Below are positions 9,001 through 13,954 of a stretch of DNA of 18,859 nucleotides, piece after piece (the stretch's first letter is position 1; every line of letters starts with the position of its first letter). The translations under genes and the position numbers were made by a program. This DNA comes from Bacillota bacterium (lineage in GTDB: Bacteria > Eremiobacterota > SpSt-956 > JAKJGF01), in the NCBI GenBank assembly GCA_029555925.1, contig JAKPQU010000074.1, positions 1-18,859 of the forward strand, written 5' to 3'. The notes beneath the pieces were generated by a model. That model had not been told where the DNA came from. It did not search any database and was given only the letters and a program-made list of their open reading frames with translations.

Positions 9001-11423
9001 TTCGCTTCAGCAGTGGTACAGGTCTGTTCCAGTTTACTCTGCTGTGCTTCAAGTTCTGCAAGTTTCTGTTTGCTGGCAGGATCATTTGCGCCTTTCTGCT
9101 TTAATTCATTGATCTCACTCTTTACTTTATCGAGGCTTTCTCTTGCCACAAGAGCTTCTTTTGCGTCTTTTTCGCAGTTTTTCCTTGACTCATCCATATA
9201 AGTTGCAGAAACATTTTTAATGTCATTTACTGCATTTGCTGGATCATTCTTATTTATAGCCTTACCGCTCATCTGAAATCTTTCCAGATCTTCTATTCTG
9301 GAATCTATAGCTATGTTCAGTTTTACTTCCTGGCTTCTGTATATATCTTCCGTTTTGTTTTTATCTGACCCCACATCTGCTACATACATAGAATCTACCA
9401 TGCTGTATTTCTTCTTTAAATCTTCAATGTACTGTGACGACGGTTCTTGACCGTTATTGGCTTCTCTGTATTTCTGTTTTGCGCTTTCCAGAAGTGTTGC
9501 AGGTATTTCTGCCGTATTGACTCCTTTGTTCTTACTGTCTGCCTGCCTGAGTCTTATATATTCCTGTTCTTTATTTGTAATGCCTGCCTGAACTTTTTTT
9601 TCATTATCCTGTATATATGCCAGTTTTTCTTCTGCTTTTTTATACTGTGCTTCAAGAGACTTTTTCTTCTCTTCACTCAGCGTTGGATCATTTTTTTCCT
9701 GCTGAAGTTTTGCAACTTCATCTGCCATGCCTTTTGAAGTAATTTCCTTTGAACTTTTCGTTACCAGTTCAAGTTCTTTTTCATTTAATCTGTTTTCCAG
9801 TGTTCCATGGCGGTATAATCTGTCTGTAGAATTTATAATGGAGAGTTTGTTTTTGTAAGTTTCTTTGTAGGCAATATCTGTAATCGTGTCAATATCTTCT
9901 TTTTTAAAGCCTTTTTCTGAAAGTATTTTCCCTATTTCTTCTTTTGAATAGCCACTGTCTTTCCTTGCATCTGCAAGCTCTTTCATTGTTGTCAGATTTT
10001 CCGGCGAAATTTTCTTTTCCAGTCTGTCCATGGCACCTTTATTAAATCTTATATCTTTTTCCCATTCTGTCTGTAAAGCTTTTTTAGATTCGTCACTGAT
10101 TTCATACCAGTTTCCTTTGTTAAAATGGTATAAATCCTCAAGGTTCTCTTTTGTTTTTTTCAGTTTTTGCTCTACTTCGGCAGGGGGCATAGATTTTGCC
10201 ATCTCTTTATAGTTTTTTGATGTTACCTGTAAAGATGTCCCTGTTCCTTCCTGAGTGCCTGCAGTTTTTATCCCCTGGATTTGCCTGTAATTCGGAAAAT
10301 TTATATCTGTCTTTCCTGTCATGGTGTCAATTGATTTTTCTTGATATAAACCTGCTTGCTGGAGATCCATCTGACTCTCACTCTGAGTCTGATAAAGTCC
10401 TGCTCCCTGAATATAATTTCTGTAAATATTTCCAAAAGGAGTTTCAGATTTATTCTGCATGAAATCTCTTCTTGTAAGGTCAGATTCAATCATTGAAGGA
10501 TCAAGTTCTTTAGTTTTTCTTTCTCCTGAGGGTGGTATCATACTGGGGAGAGTTTTTAATGCTTCTTCTCTTTTTTGATTTTTATTTTTAAGATATTCCA
10601 GTAGTTTTTCTTTATTATCTTCACGGGGTATAAGGGGATTAAAGAAATAATTTATTTTATTTTCTCTCCCATCATCTTTATAATTTTTACTTTTTTTACC
10701 TGCTCTTTCCGGCGTGCCGGACTTACCCTGTCCTTTTATTTCTTCTTCCATGGGAAAACTGTCATTTTTAGTGGGGTCTTTCTCAGGTTTATCAGGGTTT
10801 ATAAGAGCTTTTATATCTCCTGTAACAAGGTTTGCGAGTACCCTTTGTTCCCTTGTAACAGGATAGCTCATAGCAGGGTCTGATGATGCAGGAGCAGCAG
10901 TGGCTGTTTTCAGGAGAAGTTCTTTCAGATCCAGTGTTTTTGTCTGGTTTGTTCCCTGACCTGCAAGGGATGCCAGTTCTTTTTTTAATTCTTTAAAGGT
11001 AGTACGTAAATTAACCAGAGTTCCTTTTGACAAAATGGTGTTCTGGCCTTTTGCTCTTTTTTCTCCACTCTTTTCTGACTGTTCTGGCGCGGATTCCGCA
11101 GTTTTTTTACTTACCCCTCTATCTGCACAGGTCTTCTTTTCTTTTCCTGCCACGGTTTTTTCTTTGTTTTTCTTATTATCCTCTGTTCCTTTTGACTTTA
11201 CCTGCCCTTTCTTGGATCCCTCCTTCCCGATGTCTTTTTTATGTGTTTCATGATGCCTGAAGTGTTTTTTCTCTACTTCCTTTTCTTTTTTATCTCCATC
11301 ATGGTTCCCGCTTTTTTCTTCAAGCTTATTTTTTGAAAGGTCTTCCGTCTTTTGCTGAACCTGCTGCTGGCTTAATGCAGGTCTGAGATTTATAGGATTA
11401 TAAACATTATCTGTTTTTATCAT
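1..11423 (-). CDS. Giant multidomain protein with two lethal factor-like metalloprotease domains (C-terminus off the edge)
   Basis: I read this frame codon by codon from the ATG at 11423 to the left edge (3807 codons plus two bases) and met no stop. The zinc ribbon, Trp cluster, both HExxH motifs and the left edge all fall in the same frame. A GGGGGG Shine-Dalgarno-like stretch lies 7 bases before the ATG. Order by residue: Lys/Glu-rich N-terminus without signal peptide (1-250); helical and coiled-coil region (about 450-1025); protease A (1027-1190); helical repeats (1180-1600); Trp-rich linker (1918-1951); coiled coil (2026-2210); protease B (2214-2390); more helical repeats; annexin-like repeat (2634-2694); Gln-rich tract (about 2750-3330); zinc ribbon (3649-3666). 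No membrane segment is visible. Role unknown; a secreted or surface protease, toxin or adhesin is my inference. The coding frame is near certain, the function is not. Confidence 0.94.
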   Translation of the reverse strand, partial: MIKTDNVYNPINLRPALSQQQVQQKTEDLSKNKLEEKSGNHDGDKKEKEVEKKHFRHHETHKKDIGKEGSKKGQVKSKGTEDNKKNKEKTVAGKEKKTCADRGVSKKTAESAPEQSEKSGEKRAKGQNTILSKGTLVNLRTTFKELKKELASLAGQGTNQTKTLDLKELLLKTATAAPASSDPAMSYPVTREQRVLANLVTGDIKALINPDKPEKDPTKNDSFPMEEEIKGQGKSGTPERAGKKSKNYKDDGRENKINYFFNPLIPREDNKEKLLEYLKNKNQKREEALKTLPSMIPPSGERKTKELDPSMIESDLTRRDFMQNKSETPFGNIYRNYIQGAGLYQTQSESQMDLQQAGLYQEKSIDTMTGKTDINFPNYRQIQGIKTAGTQEGTGTSLQVTSKNYKEMAKSMPPAEVEQKLKKTKENLEDLYHFNKGNWYEISDESKKALQTEWEKDIRFNKGAMDRLEKKISPENLTTMKELADARKDSGYSKEEIGKILSEKGFKKEDIDTITDIAYKETYKNKLSIINSTDRLYRHGTLENRLNEKELELVTKSSKEITSKGMADEVAKLQQEKNDPTLSEEKKKSLEAQYKKAEEKLAYIQDNEKKVQAGITNKEQEYIRLRQADSKNKGVNTAEIPATLLESAKQKYREANNGQEPSSQYIEDLKKKYSMVDSMYVADVGSDKNKTEDIYRSQEVKLNIAIDSRIEDLERFQMSGKAINKNDPANAVNDIKNVSATYMDESRKNCEKDAKEALVARESLDKVKSEINELKQKGANDPASKQKLAELEAQQSKLEQTCTTAEAKAKQSYDSMMAQLPESQKEELRKKEEALAKSSQELYKLNSEGKKKETDEYNNYMIDAKLKYTELTDKLASLDKNSEEYKKTSLELDSFKKEMDGRVQAHNDFEDSFYKKEQEVIGLRKELDGKRKEYGVGLNLVDLQESYKVNDKTLEGLKGQLTDSNKFKADDKIKFVESLKNNDFSKESLTNILKEKGFSDNEIELISKNSNPSTYASEKKAEAVKGMYTGMVPPGTSSFEDIMAEAKVTKELANSKIAWTELEDAKKIGTTITVTSDITAMGGESNNVKGFAQGTKIVLAKDAPAGTVIHETGHIMENYGIMDVDYKVQQLYNNKKETGGDFATAYSAENKKEYFSEGLKLYSTPEGKQILETKDRELYSMLQNLEKQGKLSEAKDILEQAGKAKDNVGTILGQTGDGTQPATDTLADKLSKVSIWQLNQENSSGLLNKLDSMKSELKLSDEEYSSIKRSLEKDKVISEESLNKLGLKQEEIDTLKNNSKKMDLTNNIFTAGLLNELKEGPKKEREEAINNYDTVKKFEELQKKNPELYNYLSDKKDITEDTLKNNLAQGKEAYGSTKLFEYMKSLEEKNKEKPKESTLKDDLTNGMKSYYDADPKKKEELKQNNPKLYAYVEELEKNGIKTSEEALKDTGKLMESYDKRLTLKDKDPKLYACLEQMEKKGQLTGDMSKLSEETLKDLGTYKKGSELKNNNSELYNYLSDLQNGKEVKSDDPAKGIYTYMSKLDKDGKLYKDGTINKDYIQNEIDLYSDKARSKYLYENSPELFDYLLNQEKTQNEKFSEKLKTYKDTCTWLSDKPFVKEQAGNAIKLLEAAGNDIKTIDEASKYSLSEYRDAKLLNKEEKSREQVKDKTEDILAGWRNISVDRDKLNKLDSLKDITWYSYDDKNMEKLKGKIPADTLEKIKPLINNKMLTTEELQERLKNKNFNIKDEDIQTILKNGTASKIGTEQLEQVKKDIGNQSLSRDELIRKLQNSGLSKEQAARAAKEIGMSEKDFIEGNKSNRKTNPEITVNDKVIKNFDQMTAELKGKVSPEKLNLLKQELEKNKGKTLSLEEGMKLLDKYKFTKEEKAFLLKRMYPNLPDNFEIPDTGSSRSSGSDTWNTPSWNSSSGNNTSWNIWDRKPKTETWRPVTIWDSEPAREGKTIQEGKITDHIQEGKGTEVITEEVKTSDIKIDTSFLSGLSEETRKSLEESNKICTKDFQKTLGMKDEIDSITKEMSGLKEGDPKLSELKARKQELQLKYEGSLKETKQEYQKMLSMLPEVQRKELEQSEKKLSTSTVELSRLHEQKEKENKNYSTEMNGFRQERQELQNKLKGMDPKSEEYNAAKQKLDNLEAKIDTRVQEHNKLENTLYSKEKETIQLRQNLEAKREEFGVSINLDRQLTPEEQKKAKAVNGMYVGTVPKAGNAVEDILTRASVTRELAKSSMSVKELEEARDIGTTITVASKEKGIASLGGTEKGTQGFTQGTRIVLAERAVTGTATHEMAHIMDKSKIIMDENIRVGDRVMNVGDRVNELYEEKKKSGGFTNDYSATNKQEYFAEGMRLYNSEEGRKELQTRDPKLFEVMKTLESDGKIETLKSNLDKTGEAFNLESYKDGQKRAEMEKNYPETVKYLDYMKEHEPEKFNNLKLSDNEGVKRVKEDIATGKFKGTEGEIAEAITNYKDTARMEELKQSRPEVYNYVQDLAGKGELEKIQKSLDVKQELSQKLDQFKGPDREKLKEADPRTFSLLEEMDKHGKLEDFSLTMKSSDTDLLKSALKKEEVKTRETVQVKTSDILNNWDKNPKEKIAATLGTEKDYFVVNEGKHGKLQETSSEKLYNAMSGKDEGAISTILQGRTRTEREAILRDYNQRYGSDIYTDMQKEIPGTDVMKVRQLFEREDAVTTEWGRTGRASAENVNENPKTGITGETTYGQTGEAKNSRGETPRTGREIKNEQAGQTQTTEQYSSQTQKNTATETRQQTGQKDTGTQPPQGEQIQQGSDYSQQQTDLRRPAWANPQISQTGITSQEQTSVSQQQSNTGQQVQSGQKEVPSTQYGQQTGSQQSNSLFGQHQTGHERPVNSVTQQNGQTDLATNTKPQLFTSSSQSTQDMTWKDNQLQQSQHTGFSGKDGQTQQSGSSWNQQGGQQTGSQQGTFTQQSQTQQTPSSWNQQGGQEVQTQQTGSHQGTPSFTQQQQVSGTQAQQQSSSFTQQPQMTGQIPGGQQTTHQNTNQKGPEEASTFSAPTNSGISPVSGRDITWKDSQYQQPQQPGYAWKDTQYEQPSWNRQQTEDTEHRGITISSPSVSSRISQNENSFSWKDQTDSAGVQQTSQQTSATQQDSVKQQTSQQTSVTQQDSTSQQTSQQTSPAQQDSTSQQTSQQTSATQQDSVKQQPSQQTSATQQRAEQLLQTGLQGSSQKTEQTEKVNLQQTPQSIQSSEQRLQKPLYDATGNTGIESFRAGTLPGKSDTTQQPYQKTTGEGKSISAIDTGSNSGQSKSISNQSGTTKQGSSGYTGQVSYQGSQKQEQQNISTNEQVTGKQSGAGKGEGIKTEGQGMSAGTGKTSKENVHNQVKKENIATQMHDQNKDKKIPLWNRTGETPEKPSLVGIPRELKNLKDFDPRKQEILEIKTRDITDKGKLSILDTQRNFKQDWNKENSGSVATKTDRAIKTETKIETARKTETKTDSERIRPEQSLQGTGTLSTLGKAFKMLGNIVESLKPALTKEIDKIKSSIPGLDKIKSSITGQQITAKSSSIMGQQVDSGKIINADNLFKRANAQITEAINLFEKKNSSDKLTFQEKGAFITKEMIGNRKKRLDPESLEATEAVMAWDKTDYVATFPTEVHQDANLELKRLCQMCQIVVNVDMVLCPSCAKLRRGLYDEMEPYFTRMALIRKQKLDEKNKAKGRIQEVSGIVVKDRVELSTETTAIKTGSRNENSKSTMKKLDENTLWCHKKFTLPEGCKVQTSPSWAKDYISNKTNNLEHSLSVATLSPSFDLQSKDSVEFPLDINSLT
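426..479 (-). other. Protein domain: four-cysteine zinc ribbon
   Basis: C3649 and C3652 (CQMC) and C3663 and C3666 (CPSC) form a CxxC-x10-CxxC motif typical of zinc ribbons. Cysteine is very rare elsewhere in the protein, so the cluster stands out. The flanking text is charged and helical. Zinc ribbons of this form are usually structural or protein- or nucleic acid-binding; which applies here cannot be told. Confidence 0.8.
813..863. repeat. 21-bp direct repeat, two copies 30 bp apart
   Basis: The same 21 bases occur at 813-833 and 843-863. They encode a ten-residue in-frame duplication (DKIKSSI followed by PGL or TGQ) in the part of the giant protein between the Gln-rich tract and the zinc ribbon. 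Confidence 0.9.
1437..3175 (-). other. Protein region: Gln/Ser/Thr-rich low-complexity tract
   Basis: Residues about 2750-3330 of the giant protein. It is dominated by Gln (mostly CAG), Thr, Ser and Gly, with few charged residues and no predicted fold. It contains short recurring motifs: SSWNQQGGQ twice, and WKD four times (TWKDNQLQQ, TWKDSQYQQ, AWKDTQYEQ, SWKDQ). Regions like this commonly act as flexible stalks or adhesive or self-associating segments. It separates the protease and annexin part from the zinc-ribbon part. The CAG bias makes the plus strand rich in CTG, which creates long spurious open frames there. Confidence 0.85.
1821..2060 (-). repeat. Five tandem 48-bp repeats inside the Gln-rich tract
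   Basis: Residues 3122-3201 consist of five in-register 16-residue units of the type QQTSQQTSATQQDSVK. The changing positions are A/V/P, T/A and VK/TS. The last unit decays to ...QQRAEQ. Units 1 and 4 are identical in protein and nearly so in DNA, which suggests recent slippage or recombination. Copy number is likely to vary between strains. Confidence 0.93.
3342..3524 (-). other. Protein domain: single annexin-like repeat
   Basis: Residues 2634-2694 of the giant protein. The order of residues follows the annexin repeat: L..AM.G..DE.AI..IL at the start, then R...ERE.I...Y...YG.D in the middle, then D...EI.G near the end. Annexin repeats form five-helix bundles that bind calcium and membrane lipid. 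The usual calcium loop GxGTD is shortened here to GKDE, so canonical calcium binding is doubtful. Only one repeat is visible, whereas classical annexins have four. The identification rests on the pattern alone; a profile search with annexin (PF00191) would decide it. Confidence 0.62.
4254..4784 (-). other. Protein domain: lethal factor-like (M34/ATLF) zinc protease B
   Basis: Residues about 2214-2390 of the giant protein. HEMAH is at 2300-2304 and the glutamate ligand E2354 is in EYFAEG, with the conserved Tyr exactly seven residues before it (Y2347, in NDYSATNKQE). The His-to-Glu distance is 54, eleven more than in domain A, because of an inserted near-repeat (VGDRVMNVGDRV). It aligns with domain A throughout: MYVGTVP with MYTGMVP, IGTTITVAS with IGTTITVTS, QGTRIVLAERA with QGTKIVLAKDA. 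The catalytic set is intact. The domain sits about 1190 residues after its sister, in the later copy of a large duplication. Confidence 0.82.
5571..5672 (-). other. Protein region: Trp-rich linker
   Basis: Six tryptophans fall at residues 1918, 1923, 1933, 1936, 1945 and 1951, in contexts TWN, SWN, SWN, IWD, TWR and IWD, within a Ser/Asn/Gly-rich stretch. It lies between the helical half and the second coiled-coil plus protease unit. The same W-N/W-K-D style recurs in the Gln-rich tract about 1100-1200 residues later. Confidence 0.85.
7854..8345 (-). other. Protein domain: lethal factor-like (M34/ATLF) zinc protease A
   Basis: Residues about 1027-1190 of the giant protein. HETGH is at 1110-1114, where the two His would bind zinc and the Glu is catalytic. 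Downstream is Y1146, then E1153 in EYFSEG. In anthrax lethal factor the catalytic set is HEFGH, Tyr728 and the zinc ligand Glu735, seven residues apart; Tyr and Glu are also seven apart here. The first His to the Glu ligand is 43 residues here and 49 in lethal factor. Before HExxH, the stretch QGTKIVLAKDA resembles the beta-strand that precedes the helix in this family. All five catalytic residues are present, so the domain should be active. Clostridial Pro-Pro endopeptidases belong to the same broad group. The substrate cannot be inferred. Confidence 0.82.
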
Positions 11424-11479
11424 GATCGTTCCCCCCAGTTTTTTAGGAAATACCCATTTTTTAGTCGTAGTACCCCCTA

Positions 11480-11509
11480 TTAATATCACGTCAATTTACA
11501 AAAAGTAAA
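11480..11509 (-). promoter_or_regulatory. Promoter of the giant gene (shared motif, copy 1)
   Basis: Read on the minus strand: TTTACT (-35-like, 11509-11504), 18 bases ending ACGTGA, then TATTAA (-10-like, 11485-11480). Downstream is TACTACGACTA at 11472-11462. The leader to the ATG at 11423 is about 50 bases. The same elements with the same 18-base spacing stand before the gene at 18522. Confidence 0.65.
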
Positions 11510-11570
11510 GTATTATTTTTTGTCTCAGATCCGGGCAGGGAATTTAGAATAAGTTTAGAAATATTCAGTT

Positions 11571-11927
11571 ATGGGAAAGAAATTTTTCAGCGTAATTATT
11601 ATAATATTTTTACTCCTGCCTTTACTGTGCTTATCCTTCTATGATATGGAAGTGAACAGACATTTTCATAAACATCCCGGGCATAATCACATGAACTTAA
11701 ATCTCACAGTCAGAAAGATTTTATTGATCCGGTATTTATTAAACAGTGTAAATGTATTATTCAATATAAATATTGTTTCCCATAATCTGGTTCAAAATGT
11801 TAAAAATGAATTTGTCAATACTTTTATATGTCTCAGGATTGTATTTATAAGACCTCCCCCTTTAATCTCCTGTATTTCCTTTCCTGTATCCGGCCATACA
11901 GTTACGATTGCAGAGTATGACGTATAA
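11571..11927 (+). CDS. Small His-rich exported protein (hypothetical)
   Basis: 118 residues. The N-terminus is a good signal peptide or single membrane anchor: MGKK, then a hydrophobic run to about residue 23. It is followed by a histidine motif with H31, H33, H35, H38 and H40 (HFHKHPGHNH), which could bind a transition metal. The rest is hydrophobic and basic without recognisable fold. The stop is 20 bases before the TerC-family start, so the two may be cotranscribed, and a metal link would fit. Against it: no clear Shine-Dalgarno site before the ATG, and no family I recognise. It could be a chance frame in a leader region. A -10-like TAGAAT at 11545-11550 is the only promoter hint. Confidence 0.45.
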   Translation: MGKKFFSVIIIIFLLLPLLCLSFYDMEVNRHFHKHPGHNHMNLNLTVRKILLIRYLLNSVNVLFNINIVSHNLVQNVKNEFVNTFICLRIVFIRPPPLISCISFPVSGHTVTIAEYDV

Positions 11928-11947
11928 AAATTAAGGAGGTTTTCATA

Positions 11948-12886
11948 TTGTTTGTTTATCATGAATTACAGATCCTCGTAGGAGAAATAAAAAGTTTCGA
12001 TGGCTTTGATCTGCTTACTGTTCTCACACTTGCTCTGCTTGAAGGTATTCTTTCGGTAGACAATGCTCTCGTCCTTGCAGTAATGGTAAAAGATCTTCCC
12101 GGTAAGACCCGCAGAAGGGCTCTTACATGGGGCATGTGGGGAGCTTTTACTTTCAGACTTCTTGCAGTAATTTTTGCTACATATATTATGAAATGGTGGT
12201 ACTTTAAACTTGCCGGCGGAGCTTATCTTGTATATTTATCTATGAAGCATATGTATATGTTCGGTTCCGGGGCAGGAAAGGAAGATGGAAAAGTCACTCG
12301 GAGAGCGAACATGAATTTCTGGTATATAGTTTTTCTTGTTGAAATGACTGATATAGTATTTTCTATAGACAGTATAACTACGGCAGTGGCTATGACGAAT
12401 AAAGTAAGTATTATATGGATTGGAGGCATTCTGGGTATCATAGGCATGAGATTGCTTGCCAATCTCTTTGTAAATATTCTGGAAAGATTTCCCCGCACAG
12501 AAGATCTTGCCTATCAACTGGTATTTTTTGTAGGAACCAAACTTCTGCTGGAATCGCTGAAAGAACCTCTCAATATAACAATAGAAATTTCTCATGGAGT
12601 ATTCTGGTTGATGATGGCTATTATTGTCATAATAGGAACTTCACTAATATATAAAGATTATCTGGTAGAAAAGGCTACAGGTAAACAAACACAGAAGCTT
12701 TTTGAAGATCTCATAGAATCTGAGATGACCTTTGAAGAAATGCTTGATAAACAGCAATCTGTTAACAGTGATTTATTGAAACTGCTGCTCAGAAAAGATT
12801 TTATCTGCGTAACCTCAAGGACAAGCAGACTGAAATTAAAAAAACTTATGAAAGAAGGCAAAGAAGAAGTATCTGTCAGCAAATGA
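11948..12886 (+). CDS. TerC/YkoY-family integral membrane protein
   Basis: 312 residues, about seven membrane segments. It starts at TTG with a perfect AAGGAGGT 7 bases upstream; the nearby ATG at 11961 is out of frame. The two family signatures are present: EGILSVDNALVLAVMV (E32, D38, N39) in the first membrane helix and VEMTDIVFSIDSI (E132, D135, D141) in the fourth. These acidic residues form the presumed metal site. After the last helix (about 237) comes a charged cytoplasmic tail of about 70 residues. TerC proteins are named after tellurite resistance; in Bacillus, YkoY-type members are linked to manganese efflux and to metal loading of secreted enzymes. I see no yybP-ykoY manganese riboswitch upstream. 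Exact substrate unknown. Confidence 0.93.
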   Translation: MFVYHELQILVGEIKSFDGFDLLTVLTLALLEGILSVDNALVLAVMVKDLPGKTRRRALTWGMWGAFTFRLLAVIFATYIMKWWYFKLAGGAYLVYLSMKHMYMFGSGAGKEDGKVTRRANMNFWYIVFLVEMTDIVFSIDSITTAVAMTNKVSIIWIGGILGIIGMRLLANLFVNILERFPRTEDLAYQLVFFVGTKLLLESLKEPLNITIEISHGVFWLMMAIIVIIGTSLIYKDYLVEKATGKQTQKLFEDLIESEMTFEEMLDKQQSVNSDLLKLLLRKDFICVTSRTSRLKLKKLMKEGKEEVSVSK

Positions 12887-12942
12887 TTACCGAGGTAAGC
12901 AATTAATATTTTTAATGGTTAAGAGTGAGTCGTGAAAAGTAG

Positions 12943-12964
12943 GGGCGACCCCCTGTGGTCGCCC
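12943..12964. repeat. GGGCGACC/GGTCGCCC inverted repeat (hairpin)
   Basis: A perfect 8-bp stem with a 6-base loop, far more GC-rich than its surroundings, followed by a small palindrome (CGGTACCG). It lies 57 bases after the TerC stop. There is no following T run, so it is more likely a dispersed palindromic repeat than a classical terminator, though it could still stop transcription or protect the mRNA 3' end. Confidence 0.75.
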
Positions 12965-12980
12965 GGTACCGGTCAAAATA

Positions 12981-13046
12981 TGCATTACGCATTACGAAAC
13001 CACCAGTCACGCGTCACGCGTCACGCATTACGCATTACGCATTACG
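12981..13046. repeat. Heptamer repeats (CATTACG / CGTCACG type)
   Basis: Short direct repeats of CATTACG, CGTCACG and ACGAAAC-type units fill the gap before the folE2 Shine-Dalgarno site. They are open in the folE2 frame and would add about 37 spurious residues if an upstream GTG were used as start. Confidence 0.9.
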
Positions 13047-13065
13047 AAAAAAGGAGTTAGTTATT

Positions 13066-13878
13066 TTGTTAGATGTTCAAAACCAGCAGGACGACAGAGA
13101 TATAAACATTCAGAGAGCAGGAGTAAAAAAGGTTCATATTCCCCTTCAGATTCTGGAAAGATCCGGAACTTATCAGACAGTTACTGCAGAAATATCCCTC
13201 TGTGCCGATCTTTCAAAAGATGTCCGGGGCACTCATATGAGCCGCTTTATGGAAGTCCTCCAGACATGGAGTAAAGAAAAGATGTCAAGCAGGGAAATAA
13301 AAATGATTCTTGAAGAGGTTTTAAATAAACTGAATGCTTCCAGAACGGAGATTTCTGTAAGATTCAGATATTTTATAGAAAAACCTGCCCCAAAAAGCCA
13401 GTTGAAAGGATTTCTGGATTATTTCTGTGAATTCAGGGGGTTTTATGATAAAGATTCTTTCCGCTTTATTCTGGGAGTGGAAGTACCTGTTACGACAGTG
13501 TGCCCCTGCAGTAAAGAGATTTCTCAATATGGCGCTCATAATCAGCGGGCCATTGTAAAGGTAAATATCGAATACAGACCGGAAGAATTTATATGGATTG
13601 AAGAACTCATATCAAATATTGAAAAAACCGGCAGTTCCGAACTGTTCCCCATTCTGAAGAGGAATGATGAAAAATATATTACCGAAAGTGCCTATGAAAA
13701 TCCTAAATTTGTTGAAGATGTTGTAAGGGATATTGTGACGATCCTGCGACAGGATAAGAGATTATGCCGATTTGACGTGGAATGTGAAGCCTCCGAGTCA
13801 ATACACAACCATAATGCTTTTGCTTACCACAGGGAAGAAGTGAGCAGTGAGCAGTTATCAGTGACCAGTGACCAGTGA
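13066..13878 (+). CDS. folE2: GTP cyclohydrolase FolE2 (type IB)
   Basis: 270 residues, the usual length for the family. FolE2 converts GTP to 7,8-dihydroneopterin triphosphate in the cytoplasm, the first step towards folate and queuosine. The diagnostic motif VCPCSKEISQYGAHNQRA holds the active-site cysteine region (C146, C148) and the HNQR residues. I chose TTG 13066 because AAAAGGAG lies 9 bases upstream and the protein then starts LLDVQNQQDDRD, as in homologues; the frame upstream is only translated heptamer repeat. The C-terminus SEQLSVTSDQ is likewise translated repeat and probably not functional. No Zur-type operator is obvious. It runs towards the operon on the other strand, with 38 bases between stops. 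Confidence 0.95.
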   Translation: MLDVQNQQDDRDINIQRAGVKKVHIPLQILERSGTYQTVTAEISLCADLSKDVRGTHMSRFMEVLQTWSKEKMSSREIKMILEEVLNKLNASRTEISVRFRYFIEKPAPKSQLKGFLDYFCEFRGFYDKDSFRFILGVEVPVTTVCPCSKEISQYGAHNQRAIVKVNIEYRPEEFIWIEELISNIEKTGSSELFPILKRNDEKYITESAYENPKFVEDVVRDIVTILRQDKRLCRFDVECEASESIHNHNAFAYHREEVSSEQLSVTSDQ

Positions 13879-13887
13879 ACAGTGACG
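13840..13887. repeat. CAGTGAC-type heptamer repeats at the folE2 3' end
   Basis: Repeats of AGTGAGC, CAGTGAC and CAGTGAA run through the last ten codons of folE2 and supply its stop codon. The same family, in the opposite orientation, lies at 18008-18048. Confidence 0.9.
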
Positions 13888-13912
13888 ACCAGGGAGTTGT
13901 AGAGGCGAACTA

Positions 13913-13954
13913 CCCGTCACGCCTTACCCGTTACGCGTAACTTCTCGCGTAACT
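13913..13954. repeat. CGTCACG/CGTAACG-type repeats at the operon 3' end
   Basis: Repeated CCGTCACG, CCGTTACG and CGCGTAAC units overlap the last codons of the 471-residue protein and provide its TGA stop. The same type occurs at 12981-13046, 17296-17323 and 17710-17736. Confidence 0.85.

Noticed and set aside
172..10462. Many plus-strand frames of 60-180 codons, rich in Phe, Leu, Ser and Cys
   Set aside because: All are antisense to the giant gene. Their hydrophobic look is what results from reading Lys/Glu-rich coding sequence backwards; none has convincing start signals.
11446..11457. Four-codon frame (MGIS) in the giant gene leader
   Set aside because: No ribosome binding site and too short to judge; probably chance.
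11424..11947. yybP-ykoY manganese riboswitch before the TerC-family gene
   Set aside because: I looked for the conserved paired loops typical of this riboswitch and found none; the region instead carries a possible small gene.
12981..13046. CRISPR array
   Set aside because: Units are only 7 bases, contiguous, with no 30-40-base spacers and no cas genes nearby.
12955..13065. Upstream GTG start for folE2 adding 37 residues
   Set aside because: The extra residues are translated heptamer repeats; a TTG with a strong Shine-Dalgarno site at 13053-13056 gives the family's normal N-terminus.
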